In this document: piece after piece, positions 13,401 through 25,267 of the stretch
How positions within the stretch are numbered: position 1 is the stretch's first letter
Layout: each line of letters starts with the position of its first letter
DNA from: Bathynomus jamesi
Lineage: Eukaryota > Arthropoda > Malacostraca > Isopoda > Cirolanidae
NCBI GenBank assembly: GCA_023014485.1
Contig: JAJOZX010001732.1
Span: 306,001-370,000 of the forward strand
Length of the DNA: 64,000 nucleotides
Reading direction: 5' to 3'
Program-made: the position numbers and the translations under genes
The notes under the pieces: model-generated
Seen by the model: the letters and a program-made list of their open reading frames with translations, nothing else
Database searches by the model: none
Told to the model about the DNA's origin: nothing

Positions 13401-13914
13401 CTGTGACTTTTAACTCTGTGACTTTTAACTTCTGTGAAAGTTAACTTCTGTATAAATTAACTTCTGTGACAATTAACTTCTGTGACAATTAACTTCTGTG
13501 ACAATTAACTACTGCGAAAATTAGTTTCAATAAAAAATGTATCACTGGTGTCTGAAATGTTCACTGTGTTTCTTGTTAATTCTGGCTTGATACTAGTTAA
13601 CTGTTAATAATACTGACTTTTCAACTGTTTACAAATTACTTAAAAAACAAACTCTGTACTTAAAATTTCTACGACGAAATCATTAGAGACGTGTCCTGAA
13701 GACGTCTTGATTGCTACTTGTTCTAGATGAGACGAGACGTGAATAACTTGGAGTCGTTACACACCGGTTCAATGGTGGATGTGACGAACTGGGAGTCGTG
13801 ACACACCGGTCAAATAGTGGGTCTCAAAATGTTAAAATCCTGATGCAGGGTAATTTCTATTCTGGAAAAACAGTGACCACTTATTCAAATACTCTTGTTA
13901 AAATCCTGGTTAAA

Positions 13915-13923
13915 GGGTCGCCA
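13915..13923 (-). promoter_or_regulatory. Candidate primer binding site core, unit 3
   Basis: TGGCGACCC on the minus strand, 3 nt from LTR 3. Confidence 0.6.
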
Positions 13924-13926
13924 GTT

Positions 13927-15312
13927 TGTTAACCCCTCCGTCTATGGCCCTGGGTTGGTTCGGAGTCGACGAGGGTTCTGGTTGGGAGGCAGCAACGGAT
14001 CTGTTAATTGCAGTAGTTTCTTCTATACGACTCTCCGAGTTCTTCTTTAGTGGCTCGGAGGATTCTGAGAGGCTTATTAAATTCTCTGAGGGTTCCCCCA
14101 GATTCTTCTTGTAACGTATCGGGATATTTTACTGACTAAATTCCTGAAGAGAGCACGGCTCGAAGGAGAAGATAGAGACTTTCTTTTACTGTAATTTATT
14201 GCTAAAATGTACGGGTACTACTCAGCCTCGTCGTTGGAATCAGAATGAACATGGAAGGAATTATTGGGGTTTATATACCCGCATCTACTAACATCATCAT
14301 TATTAAATGTTGATTAGGCTGTATTATTTTGCACAATAGTTAAAAATAAAGTAAATATTTTAGCTGTGGTAATGTATAAACGAATAAACAAGATATTTGA
14401 AGATGGAGACATATTTTTATCTTAAACCGCGTATTTTCAGATCTGATGTTATCATGATCTGCCAAGTTAGCTAAAAGTGGAAATTGAACTATGCATCTTT
14501 ACACTAAAATATGCATATGAGTAAAAATTATAGGTTTAAGATTTACAATTAAATGCTTAGGCAAGACATGACTTCATCTTTTATAACAGAGAGAGAATGT
14601 ATACAAAATATGAACACTGCAAAAAATTTCTCAGGATTCATTATTAAGCTAAATTTAAAAATAATTAAGAAATTTTAAAAAGAGCAAGTCACCAATTATT
14701 TGGCAAAGTAGAAAGAACATCAAAATTTATCCAACGAAAAAAATAATAATAAAAATAATCGTATTTTCGCCGAGTATGCATTTCTAAAGGCGACATAATG
14801 TCGGGTCGGACATTGAGTACATTGTAATTTTGGTTTACCATAACTATGATTATAATAACCAATTAATTCATTTATTATCGTTAACTACAATTCCATTATA
14901 GTACATTCACTACGTCATTTAGTACATTACATCATTAAGTACATTAATTACATTATATTAAATTATTATCGTTTAATTAAAGTACATTAATTACATTATA
15001 TTAAATTATTATCGTTTAATTAAAGTACATTAATTACATTATATTAAATTATTATCGTTTAATTAAAGTACATTAATTACATTATAAATTATTATCGTTT
15101 AATTAAAGTACATTAATTACATTATATTAAATTATTATCGTTTAATTAAAGTACATTAATTACATTATATTAAATTATTATCGTTTAATTAAAGTACATT
15201 AATTACATTATTCATTAATTACAGTTTCATTATGTACATTAGTCACTTACATTTCTTACAGTGTTTTTATATTTATATATAGTTATTAGTACAACACAAA
15301 GTACATGAGCCC

Positions 15313-15343
<31 letters not shown>

Positions 15344-16148
15344 CAACATGACACATGATACATAACATAACGCATGATAATTTTTTTGTAAATTTAGATC
15401 AGAGCGAAAGGAGCTTTTTATCTTAGAAGCGTTCACTTTTGCTGTGGTTAGCGGAATTTGATCAATTGCATAAGCATTTTCGAGTTTATTGCGAGAGGTG
15501 AACGCACTTAAAAGAAAAAGTAAAAAGAATACATGTGGACGTATTTACGTGTACGTAACACAATAGGTTGTGTGCGTAATATAGACACGCGTAAACATGG
15601 ACTGATTGGTTGTTTGGCATCAGTAGACAATAGGTAGGACACAACATATAAATAATGACGTATAGAGAATGAAGTTATTTTTTTTTATTATTAAAGAATT
15701 TACCATACATTGAATACAGAAGATGTCCAAATACTAAACACGTGATTCAGTGTTCAATGTATGGAAACCGTGAAGGAATTTAAGTTATTTTATGACGTCA
15801 TAGTGTATAAGTCATTGATGGGAGGATTTAAAAGAAACGAATTAGAGACAAAGAGTGGATATTAAGGACTAAGAAGTACAACTGCGGGTTCCAATCCTGT
15901 TATATGCAATGTGTATGCATAATCTAGCGACGAGGGTGAGATGCAAGACAACCATAATTAATTATAATAAATTCTATAACAAATGAAAATGGAAATATGG
16001 GTACGACTAAACTATAGAAATGGTAGGTCGCATGGGTGTGACACTGAAAAAGAATAGAAAGCAAAAGTCGAACTTCTATCCAAACTCGCTCAGGCGATTT
16101 TGGTTCTTATGTAAAAATGAATATTGATTATTCATTGTTCATTTTACA
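13927..16148 (-). repeat. LTR 3 of the tandem array
   Basis: 2,222 bp. The 43-bp repeat block (about 14938-15211) has one copy shortened by 4 bp. Other differences from LTR 2 are single-base. Confidence 0.8.
15793..15800. promoter_or_regulatory. TGACGTCA site in LTR 3
   Basis: Same palindrome and flanks as in LTR 1. Confidence 0.5.
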
Positions 16149-16151
16149 GTG

Positions 16152-16161
16152 CTCTCCCTTT
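16152..16161 (-). promoter_or_regulatory. Candidate polypurine tract, unit 3
   Basis: As in unit 1 but one G shorter on the minus strand. Confidence 0.55.
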
Positions 16162-19100
16162 AAAATGATATTAATGCAACAATACAATACAATACAATTG
16201 CGAAAATACAAGAAGATATCCTAACGAATTCAAATTAGATGATGACGAATTTTTCTTTAAAATACAAATTTTATACAGAACAAATGAGTTCGAGTGGTTG
16301 AGTACAACGCATCGTAATCAATCTTTAACATGACACTTGCTTAGAAAGTTATTATAAAATATGAAAAATTCAAAGATTAATACTTTAATTTATGCAAACA
16401 GAATAAAATGATTAATACGTTAATTTAGACAAACAATGATATTATTAAATTTTACAAATATTTAGTTGTCATGATTGTACAGGTAATAAACTAATTTTGT
16501 TGACTAAGGTAGGTAAAAAATCGAATTACGTAATGGATGATGTATAGACCTGTAGTCTAGTGTGTATTTTTGTGTACTAAGTACGAAGTGAGTATCTTAT
16601 AATTTTGAGGGACAGATTATCTGAGAGGATTGTTAAATTAACTGAATAAATGCATGAGGAAGAATATATATTTAAGCAACAATTATTACGATGAAATAAA
16701 TTTAAATGATCTAGAGTAAATATCATAGTTAGCACTTAAACGCAATTAAATAAAGTTTATCTTGATATCCCATGATTTTAGAATAAAATTTGTGTATATA
16801 TAGTATATATAGTGTGCATACGTGGGTGTGTGTGCAAGGATTCGAGAAGTTTTCGAATTAACAAAGTTATATAATAATTTAAATTGAGAGTAGGGTTATA
16901 GAGTCCTTTAAGTTTAAAGTGAATTATTATAAAATCTAATTGCAGGTAGCATTAATGGTAATGTATTCGTATGAGGTTCAATGTAAAAGTGACTTGAGGT
17001 ACGAGTGAATTAGAGTATGTGTCAACAATAATAAAATTCATTTAGGATTATCGATTTTACATAATTAAATCAGTTGCACGTATATTAAATTAATAAAAAA
17101 CGCACTTAGAAGAACTTACAATTAATGAAAGTAAATCTCACGGTTTTAAAATTGAATTTCGACACACAATTAAATTCGACTAGTAACATTTATAGCTATA
17201 TAGTCAAATTGAAAATAATTTTCGTTTGATGCCTTACAAATGATACAATAACAATTTAAATACAATTACTCACGATTAATTGAAAAAAAGAAATGAAAAA
17301 TACAAATTAAAAATATAAATCAATTATGCATTTTAATGAGCTAACATAATTTTATATTATTCTTAAAAATAAAAGTAAATCGAGCCAGAGATGAATTTCG
17401 GCCAAGAATAAAAAAAAGTTATTGAAATGGAAGGAAAGCATTTCGAAATTATTTTTTAATAAGTTCAGGTAAATTTTACTTTAAAATTATCTTTATATAA
17501 AAAAATATTAAAAAGGTTTAATAATTTTTGCATGTTAAGTAGAAAAATCATACTCTCGTTAAATGTTGATAGAATTTGAATTATTTGATATTTTAGTCTG
17601 AAAACTTGTTTGCATATAGATAAATACATATGTTTTATTGTGTAGAAGTTTTATTAAAATTAAATGCAAAAAAACATAACAAACACAACTTAAATTTAGG
17701 GTATGTGCGGTCATACGGGCAAATTTCCCGACCGTACAGAGCAGGATAAATTAGGTACATGATCGATTAATTATTACACAATTACTGTCATAATATAATC
17801 ACAGTAATTATAAAAATTGTTATAAGCAATTGTAAAAACGGTTTTGGTTACAAATAATAAAATATATCATTTTACCTATACATTTACATATGCAACAATC
17901 GCATGAAAAAAAAGAAAAATCGGTCAATTTCCTTCTTACAAAAAAAAAATGTTGAACTAAAGACAAGCCGGTCAATTCAGGTTGAATTTAATTCTTTTTT
18001 ACAACAAAAAAAAGGTTGAATTAAATTCTTTTAAACAACAAAGAGGAAAAGTTGAATTCAATTGACTTCACTGAAATGACTTGGGACTTGTTAACTGACT
18101 TGGGACTTCAAAACTGACTTGGGACTTCAAAACTGCTACAATTGTCTTGGACTGAATACAACTATCTTGGGACTGACTACACTTTCTGGGGACTGACTAC
18201 AACTTTCTGGGACTGACTACAACATTCTTGGGACTGACTACAACTTTCTTGAAGCTGATTACAACTGATTCCGAAGTGAAACTGACTCGCAACTGACTTG
18301 CAACTGACTGACTGACTGACTGGAAACTGACTGACTTGAAACTAACTGACCTCAAACTAACTGACTTGAGACTAACTGACTTGAAACTGACTGACTCACT
18401 GACTTCGAAACTAACTTCAAATAAATTGACTTCAAAACTGACTTCGAAACTGACTTCAATTGTCTTACTGACTTGAACTGCTATCAAATATTTCTATAAA
18501 TCTCTGGGGCGGTAGTACAAGTAGTCTCTCTGGATGCAACCTACTGACTTCAACTGACTGAAAACTGAAATTGACTGCACTCGAACTGCTATCGAGTGGA
18601 GTCTATTATTCTCGGGTTTGGTTGTCCCTCTTGGAAGCAACCAACTAACTGAAATTAACTGAAATGGACTCCACTGAACTGCTATCAGTTGAGTCTACTG
18701 AAACTGACTTGCACTTGAACTGCTATAAAGTGGAGACTATTAATCTCTGGGGTTTGGTTGTTCCTCTTGGATACGACCAACTGAAACTGAAAACAGAAAC
18801 TAGAACTTGAAACTGATTCAATTATCTCTATAACTCTATAAACTCAATATAAAACTCTCTTTCTTAATTTGCAAGTCAATTCAATTCAATAACTTCAAAA
18901 AAATTGTAAACAAAAATAAAAAATATAAACAACATTTCACTCGAATGTACGCGAAGGCAGTGTAGCATTATGTTTGGTACATAAAATAAAATTATTCTAT
19001 ACTAACTATAACAGTGAAAATAACTGTGAAAATAACTGAAAATAACTGTGAAATTTAACTCTGCGACAATACTCTGCGACAATAATATGTGAAGTTTAAC

Positions 19101-19648
19101 TTCTGTGACAACTAACTTCTGTGACAACTAACTTCTGTGACTTTTAACTCTGTGACTTTTAACTTCTGTGAAAGTTAACTTCTGTATAAATTAACTTCTG
19201 TGACAATTAACTTCTGTGACAATTAACTTCTGTGACAATTAACTACTGCGAAAATTAGTTTCAATAAAAAATGTATCACTGGTGTCTGAAATGTTCACTG
19301 TGTTTCTTGTTAATTCTGGCTTGATACTAGTTAACTGTTAATAATACTGACTTTTCAAACTGTTTACAAATTACTTAAAAAACAAACTCTGTACTTAAAA
19401 TTTCTACGACGAAATCATTAGAGACGTGTCCTGAAGACGTCTTGATTGCTACTTGTTCTAGATGAGACGAGACGTGAATAACTGGAGTCGTTACACACCG
19501 GTTCAATGGTGGATGTGACGAACTGGGAGTCGTGACACACCGGTCAAATAGTGGGTCTCAAAATGTTAAAATCCTGATGCAGGGTAATTTCTATTCTGGA
19601 AAAACAGTGACCACTTATTCAAATACTCTTGTTAAAATCCTGGTTAAA

Positions 19649-19657
19649 GGGTCGCCA
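19649..19657 (-). promoter_or_regulatory. Candidate primer binding site core, unit 4
   Basis: TGGCGACCC on the minus strand, 3 nt from LTR 4. Confidence 0.6.
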
Positions 19658-19660
19658 GTT

Positions 19661-21881
19661 TGTTAACCCCTCCGTCTATGGCCCTGGGTTGGTTCGGAGT
19701 CGACGAGGGTTCTGGTTGGGAGGCAGCAACGGATCTGTTAATTGCAGTAGTTTCTTCTATACGACTCTCCGAGTTCTTCTTTAGTGGCTCGGAGGATTCT
19801 GAGAGGCTTTAAATTCTCTGAGGGTTCCCCCAGATTCTTCTTGTAACGTATCGGGATATTTTACTGACTAAATTCCTGAAGAGAGCACGGCTCGAAGGAG
19901 AAGATAGAGACTTTCTTTTACTGTAATTTATTGCTAAAATGTACGGGTACTACTCAGCCTCGTCGTTGGAATCAGAATGAACATGGAAGGAATTATTGGG
20001 GTTTATATACCCCGCATCTACTAACATCATCATTATTAAATGTTGATTAGGCTGTATTATTTTGCACAATAGTTAAAAATAAAGTAAATATTTTAGCTGT
20101 GGTAATGTATAAACGAATAAACAAGATATTTGAAGATGGAGACATATTTTTATCTTAAACCGCGTATTTTCAGATCTGATGTTATCATGATCTGCCAAGT
20201 TAGCTAAAAGTGGAAATTGAACTATGCATCTTTACACTAAAATATGCATATGAGTAAAAATTATAGGTTTAAGATTTACAATTAAATGCTTAGGCAAGAC
20301 ATGACTTCATCTTTTATAACAGAGAGAGAATGTATACAAAATATGAACACTGCAAAAAATTTCTCAGGATTCATTATTAAGCTAAATTTAAAAATAATTA
20401 AGAAATTTTAAAAAGAGCAAGTCACCAATTATTTGGCAAAGTAGAAAGAACATCAAAATTTATCCAACGAAAAAAATAATAATAAAAATAATCGTATTTT
20501 CGCCGAGTATGCATTTCTAAAGGCGACATAATGTCGGGTCGGACATTGAGTACATTGTAATTTTGGTTTACCATAACTATGATTATAATAACCAATTAAT
20601 TCATTTTATCGTTAACTACAATTCCATTATAGTACATTCACTACGTCATTTAGTACATTACATCATTAAGTACATTAATTACATTATATTAAATTATTAT
20701 CGTTTAATTAAAGTACATTAATTACATTATATTAAATTATTATCGTTTAATTAAAGTACATTAATTACATTATATTAAATTATTATTCGTTTAATAAAGT
20801 ACATTAATTACATTATATTAAATTATTATCGTTTAATTAAAGTACATTAATTACATTATATTAAATTATTATCGTTTAATTAAAGTACATTAATTACATT
20901 ATATTAAATTATTATCGTTTAATTAAAGTACATTAATTACATTATTCCATTAATACAGTTTCATTATGTACATTAGTCACTTACATTTCTTACATGTTTT
21001 TATTTATATATAGTTATTAGTACAACACAAAGTACATGAGCCCATATATATATATATAATATATATTTATATACAACATGACACATGATACATAACATAA
21101 CGCATGATAATTTTTTTGTAAATTTAGATCAGAGCGAAAGGAGCTTTTTATCTTAGAAGCGTTCACTTTTGCTGTGGTTAGCGGAATTTGATCAATTGCA
21201 TAAGCATTTTCGAGTTTATTGCGAGAGGTGAACGCACTTAAAAGAAAAAGTAAAAAGAATACATGTGGACGTATTTACGTGTACGTAACACAATAGGTTG
21301 TGTGCGTAATATAGACACGCGTAAACATGGACTGATTGGTTGTTTGGCATCAGTAGACAATAGGTAGGACACAACATATAAATAATGACGTATAGAGAAT
21401 GAAGTTATTTTTTTTATTATTATTAAAGAATTTACCATACATTGAATACAGAAGATGTCCAAATACTAAACACGTGATTCAGTGTTCAATGTATGGAAAC
21501 CGTGAAGGAATTTAAGTTATTTTATGACGTCATAGTGTATAAGTCATTGATGGGAGGATTTAAAAGAAACGAATTAGAGACAAAGAGTGGATATTAAGGA
21601 CTAAGAAGTACAACTGCGGGTTCCAATCCTGTTATATGCAATGTGTATGCATAATCTAGCGACGAGGGTGAGATGCAAGACAACCATAATTAATTATAAT
21701 AAATTCTATAACAAATGAAAATGGAAATATGGTACGACTAAACTATAGAAATGGTAGGTCGCATGGGTGGTGACACTGAAAAAGAATAGAAAGCAAAAGT
21801 CGAACTTCTATCCAAACTCGCTCAGGCGATTTTGGTTCTTATGTAAAAATGAATATTGATTATTCATTGGTCATTTTTACA
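19661..21881 (-). repeat. LTR 4 of the tandem array
   Basis: 2,221 bp, with the 43-bp repeat block at about 20668-20944 and TGACGTCA at 21525-21532. Confidence 0.8.
21525..21532. promoter_or_regulatory. TGACGTCA site in LTR 4
   Basis: Same palindrome and flanks as in LTR 1. Confidence 0.5.
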
Positions 21882-23263
21882 GTGCTCTCCCCTTTAAAAT
21901 GATATTAATGCAACAATACAATACAATACAATTGCGAAAATACAAGAAGATATCATCCTAACGAATTCAAATTAGATGATGACGAATTTTTCTTAAAATA
22001 CAAATTTTATACAGAACAAATGAGTTCGAGTGGTTGAGTACAACGCATCGTAATCAATCTTTAACATGACACTTGCTTAGAAAGTTATTATAAAATATGA
22101 AAAATTCAAAGATTAATACTTTAATTTATGCAAACAGAATAAAATGATTAATACGTTAATTTAGACAAACAATGATATTATTAAATTTTACAAATATTTA
22201 GTTGTCATGATTGTACAGGTAATAAACTAATTTTGTTGACTAAGGTAGGTAAAAAAATCGAATTACGTAATGGATGATGTATAGACCTGTAGTCTAGTGT
22301 GTATTTTTGGTGTACTAAGTACGAAGTGAGTATCTTATAATTTTGAGGGACAGATTATCTGAGAGGATTGTTAAATTAACTGAATAAATGCATGAGGAAG
22401 AATATATATATTAAGCAACAATTATTACGATGAAATAAATTTAAATGATCTAGAGTAAATATCATAGTTAGCACTTAAACGCAATTAAATAAATTTTATC
22501 GTGATATCCCATGATTTTAGAATAAAATTTGTGTATATATAGTATATATAGTGTGCATACGTGGGTGTGTGTGCAAGGATTCGAGAAGTTTTCGAATTAA
22601 CAAAGTATATAATAATTTAAATTGAGAGTAGGGTTATAGAGTCCTTTAAGTTTTAAAGTGAATTATTATAAAATCTAATTGCAGGTAGCATTAATGGTAT
22701 GTATTCGTATGAGGTTCAATGTAAAAAGTGACTTGAGGTACGAGTGAATTAGAGTATGTGTCAACAATAATAAAATTCATTTAGGATTATCGATTTTACA
22801 TAATTAAATCAGTTGCACGTATATTAAATTAATAAAAAAAACGCACTTAGAAGAACTTACAATTAATGAAAGTAAATCTCACGTTTTAAAATTGAATTTC
22901 GACACACAATTAAATTCGACTAGTAACATTTATATTAGATAGTCAAATTGACAATAATTTTCGTTTGATACCTTACAAATGATACAATAACAATTTAAAT
23001 ACAATTACTCACGATTAATTGAAAAAAAGAAATGAAAAATACAAATTAAAAATATAAATCAATTATGCATTTTAATGAGCTAACATAATTTTATAATATT
23101 CTTAAAAATAAAAGTAAATCGAGCCAGAGATGAATTTCGGCCAAGAATAAAAAAAAGTTATTGAAATGGAAGGAAAGCATTTCGAAATTTTTTTTTAATA
23201 AGTTCAGGTAAATTTTACATTAAAATTATCTTTATATAAAAAAATATTAAAAAGGTTTAATAA
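21882..23263 (-). repeat. LARD internal region, unit 5, truncated
   Basis: Follows the consensus up to the place equivalent to base 289 of the first unit (GTTTAATAA) and then stops where a 68-bp transposon end begins. It has more substitutions than inner units (for example around 22931-22971 and 23190-23220). Polypurine tract at 21885-21895. Confidence 0.75.
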
Positions 23264-23331
23264 CACTGGCCAACAAAATGAAACTTTTTTTCTCATCACA
23301 AACATGATCACACTTTTCTTACTGCATTTTT
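23264..23331 (-). mobile_element. 68-bp terminal remnant of the CACTGG transposon
   Basis: Begins CACTGGCCAACAAAATGAAA and matches the reverse complement of the right end of the transposon at 48.95-49.02 kb with a few differences. It is preceded by TAA (complement of TTA), as expected for that element's target. It replaces about 3.69 kb of unit sequence (equivalent of bases 290-3980 of the first unit), so it marks a deletion that began inside an inserted copy. Confidence 0.8.
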
Positions 23332-24008
23332 CGCATTTTCGAGTTTATTGCGAGGTGAACGCACTTTAAAGAAAAAAGTAAAAAGAATAAATGTGGACGT
23401 ATTTACGTGTACGTAACACAATAAGTTGTGTGCGTAATATAGACACGCGTAAACATGGACTCATAGGTTGATAGGCATCAGTAGACAATAGGTAGGACAC
23501 AACATATAAATAATGACGTATAGAGGATGAAGTTTTTTTATTATTATTAAAGGATTTACCATACATTGAATACGGATGTCCAAATACTAAGCACGTGATT
23601 CAGTGTTGAAGGTATGGAAACCTTGAAGGAAAGTTGTTATTTTATGACGTCATAGTGTATAAGTCATTATTGGGAGGATTTAAAAGAAACGAATTAGAGA
23701 CAAAGAGTGGATATTAAGGACTAAGAAGTACAACTTCGGGTTCCAATCCTGTTATATGCAATGTGTATGCATAATCTAGCGACGAGGGTGAGATGCAAGA
23801 CAACCATAATTAATTATAATAAATTCTATAAAAAATGAAAAATGGAAATATGGATACGACTAAACCATAGAAATGGTAGGTCGCATGGTTGTGACACTGA
23901 AAAAGAATAGAAAGCGAAAGCAAATGTCGAACTTCTATCCAAACTCGCTCAGGCGATTTTGGTTCTTATGTAAAAATGAATATTGATTACTCATTGTTCA
24001 TTTTTACA
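23332..24008 (-). repeat. LTR 5, outermost and truncated
   Basis: Only the 5' (minus-strand sense) part of the LTR remains. It ends CATTTTTACA against a (TA)n tract, the true outer edge of the array. It is visibly more diverged from LTRs 1-4 than they are from each other, as expected for an array edge that escapes homogenisation. Confidence 0.8.
23645..23652. promoter_or_regulatory. TGACGTCA site in LTR 5
   Basis: Same palindrome, retained in the diverged edge LTR. Confidence 0.5.
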
Positions 24009-24057
24009 TATATATACCCACACAGTATGTGTGTATATATATATATATACACACACA

Positions 24058-24089
<32 letters not shown>
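24009..24089. repeat. (TA)n tract with CACA/TGTG palindromes
   Basis: TA runs interrupted by CACACAGTATGTGTG and ACACACACAG blocks, able to form hairpins. Confidence 0.9.
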
Positions 24090-24091
<2 letters not shown>

Positions 24092-24467
24092 TACAACGGC
24101 AAATAACAGAGTATAATTAATGTAAAGAACGACACTTGTATAGAAGAACGTTCCGCATAAGATGAGGAGGGAGAATGAACAAATGAAAAATGAGGTAACC
24201 ACCCGGGAATCGAACCCGGGATCTTCCGATTGCCGGCCAGATATGCTCTCCACTACACCATGCGCCTCGATTAATCAGAAGTCGTAATTCTCCTACATAC
24301 GATCAGAAACCAATGCCCTGAGGGGGCACCTCCCGCATGCCGCACATATATACATTTTAACTGCAAACAACACAGTATAATTAATGTAAAGAACGACGCT
24401 TGTATAGAAGAATGTTCCGCACAAGATGAGGAGGGAGAACGAACAAATGAAAAATGAGGTAACCAAC
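24090..24467 (-). repeat. tRNA-headed SINE-like repeat (minus)
   Basis: Contains a tRNA-like head (24194-24266), a body with TGAAAAATGAGG and GAACAAATG, a CACAGTATAATTAATG block and a block GGCATTGGTTTCTG (reverse complement here). The body is partly duplicated head-to-tail (24107-24190 and 24374-24462). The same architecture is seen near 24.5, 50.0-52.9 and 63.3-63.6 kb, so this is a dispersed family with internal pol III promoter-like boxes. Orientation flips abruptly at about 24467. Confidence 0.7.
24194..24266 (-). ncRNA. tRNA-like SINE head
   Basis: Reverse complement has an A-box-like TGGTGTAGTGGA and a B box GGGTTCGATTCC in a good T arm. The anticodon stem can form around a seven-base loop beginning CCGGCAA, giving GGC at the anticodon place but C instead of the near-universal U33. 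Probably a SINE promoter or pseudo-tRNA, not a functional tRNA. Confidence 0.6.
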
Positions 24468-24662
24468 CAGGGCATTGGTTTCTGCTCGTATGTAGGAGAA
24501 TTACGACTTCTGATTAATCGAGGCCCATGGTGTAGTGGATAGCATATCTGACGGGCAATCGGAAGATCCCGGATTCGATTCCCGGGTGGTTACCTCATTT
24601 TTCATTTGTTCTTTCTCCCTCCTCATCTTGTGCGGAACGTTCTTCTGTACAAGCGTCGTTCT
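24468..24662 (+). repeat. tRNA-headed SINE-like repeat (plus)
   Basis: Inverted relative to the preceding copy. Order: GGCATTGGTTTCTG block, AGGAGAATTACGACTTC, tRNA-like head, TCATTTTTCATTTG body, ending in a (TA)n tract. Confidence 0.7.
24522..24594 (+). ncRNA. tRNA-like SINE head
   Basis: A box TGGTGTAGTGGA, B box GGATTCGATTCC, T arm CCCGG/CCGGG. Loop CGGGCAA again lacks U33. Confidence 0.6.
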
Positions 24663-24663
24663 T

Positions 24664-24698
<35 letters not shown>

Positions 24699-24702
<4 letters not shown>

Positions 24703-24897
24703 ATTATTTCACGAAAGTAACGCGTGAAAAATATTTATGATGAATAAAACCACGAAGGAAAGGAAACACAAAAAGGTGCTCAAGCGCTTTCGTCTAATGA
24801 CATCCTCAGGAACACTCAGTGTTCCTGAGGATGTAATTAGACGAAAGCGCTTGAGCACCTTTTTGTGTTTCCTTTCCTTCGTGGTTTTATTCCTCAC
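24699..24897. repeat. Head-to-head pair of Penelope-like terminal repeats
   Basis: 24699-24816 and 24817-24897 are inverted copies meeting at AACACTCAGTGTT; the arms match for about 80 bp. The sequence is the same as that lying directly upstream of the Penelope-like RT ORF at 32130-32297. It carries CCTGAGGATG followed by a short stem-loop and CGAAAG (24788-24810 on the minus strand). Confidence 0.7.
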
Positions 24898-24905
24898 ATA
24901 TATAT

Positions 24906-24945
<40 letters not shown>

Positions 24946-24948
24946 CTT

Positions 24949-25236
24949 GATGCGCCACGGTGGTGAAGGGGTTAGCTTCGCTGACTACGAATCCAACAGC
25001 CACGGGTTCGAGACCGGAAGGCAGCCGGCGCGCAGCAAAACCCAGCTGTTCATCCTTCCACACAAAAAGGAAAGTGGTTGGTAGATAAATGGGTACCCTA
25101 GATGGCCTAGTGGTTAAAGCGGTGGGCTGCTGATGGTGCGTGGTTCAGATTTCACGTTAATCTGTAGGTCTAAGGTGGAGTGAAAACCTTGACCTTCGTC
25201 ACAATGAACAATTCTGGCGGAAGCTAACCAAAGGAT

Positions 25237-25237
<1 letters not shown>
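24949..25237 (+). repeat. Dimeric tRNA-like SINE candidate
   Basis: Two tRNA-like heads in a row. The first (about 24956-25022) has CACGGTGGTGAAGGGGTTAG and B box GGGTTCGAGACC. The second (about 25098-25160) has GGCCTAGTGGTTAAAGCG and a degraded B box GTGGTTCAGATTTC. Between them lies ATAAATGGGTACCCT. It ends in a (TA)n tract. Family not identified. Confidence 0.55.

Positions 25238-25261
<24 letters not shown>

Positions 25262-25267
<6 letters not shown>

Larger units (their letters stand above)
10402..13926 (-). repeat. LARD internal region, unit 3
   Basis: 3,525 bp, non-coding, same layout as unit 2: minisatellite about 12326-12746, hairpin module about 12734-13041, CTGTGAC minisatellite about 13273-13520, primer-site core 13915-13923. 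Confidence 0.75.
16149..19660 (-). repeat. LARD internal region, unit 4
   Basis: 3,512 bp, non-coding. It carries more single-base deletions than units 1-3, clustered around 18130-18220 in the GACTGACTT minisatellite. Hairpin module about 18471-18777, CTGTGAC minisatellite about 19010-19256, primer-site core 19649-19657. Confidence 0.75.
1..24008 (-). mobile_element. Tandem array of a non-coding LTR retrotransposon (LARD-like)
   Basis: The same sequence restarts at 1, 5751, 11496, 17236 and 22975, giving periods of 5,750, 5,745, 5,740 and 5,739 bp, so four whole periods and a truncated fifth are present. Each period holds one segment bounded by TGTTAACCCC and CATTTTTACA, which I read as an LTR (TG...CA on either strand), and one internal segment. 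On the minus strand, TGGCGACCC begins 3 nt after the LTR end and the purine tract AAAGGGGAGAG precedes the next LTR, as primer binding site and polypurine tract do in LTR elements. No gag, protease, RT or integrase reading frame is seen, so it cannot move alone. The array starts before the window and ends at a (TA)n tract. Tandem LTR-sharing copies fit unequal recombination or circular intermediates (inference). Alternative: a satellite that captured an LTR. Confidence 0.8.

Noticed and set aside
23264..23331. 68-bp fragment as a normal part of the LARD unit
   Set aside because: Units 1-4 lack it at the equivalent place and it matches the transposon end at 48.95-49.02 kb.
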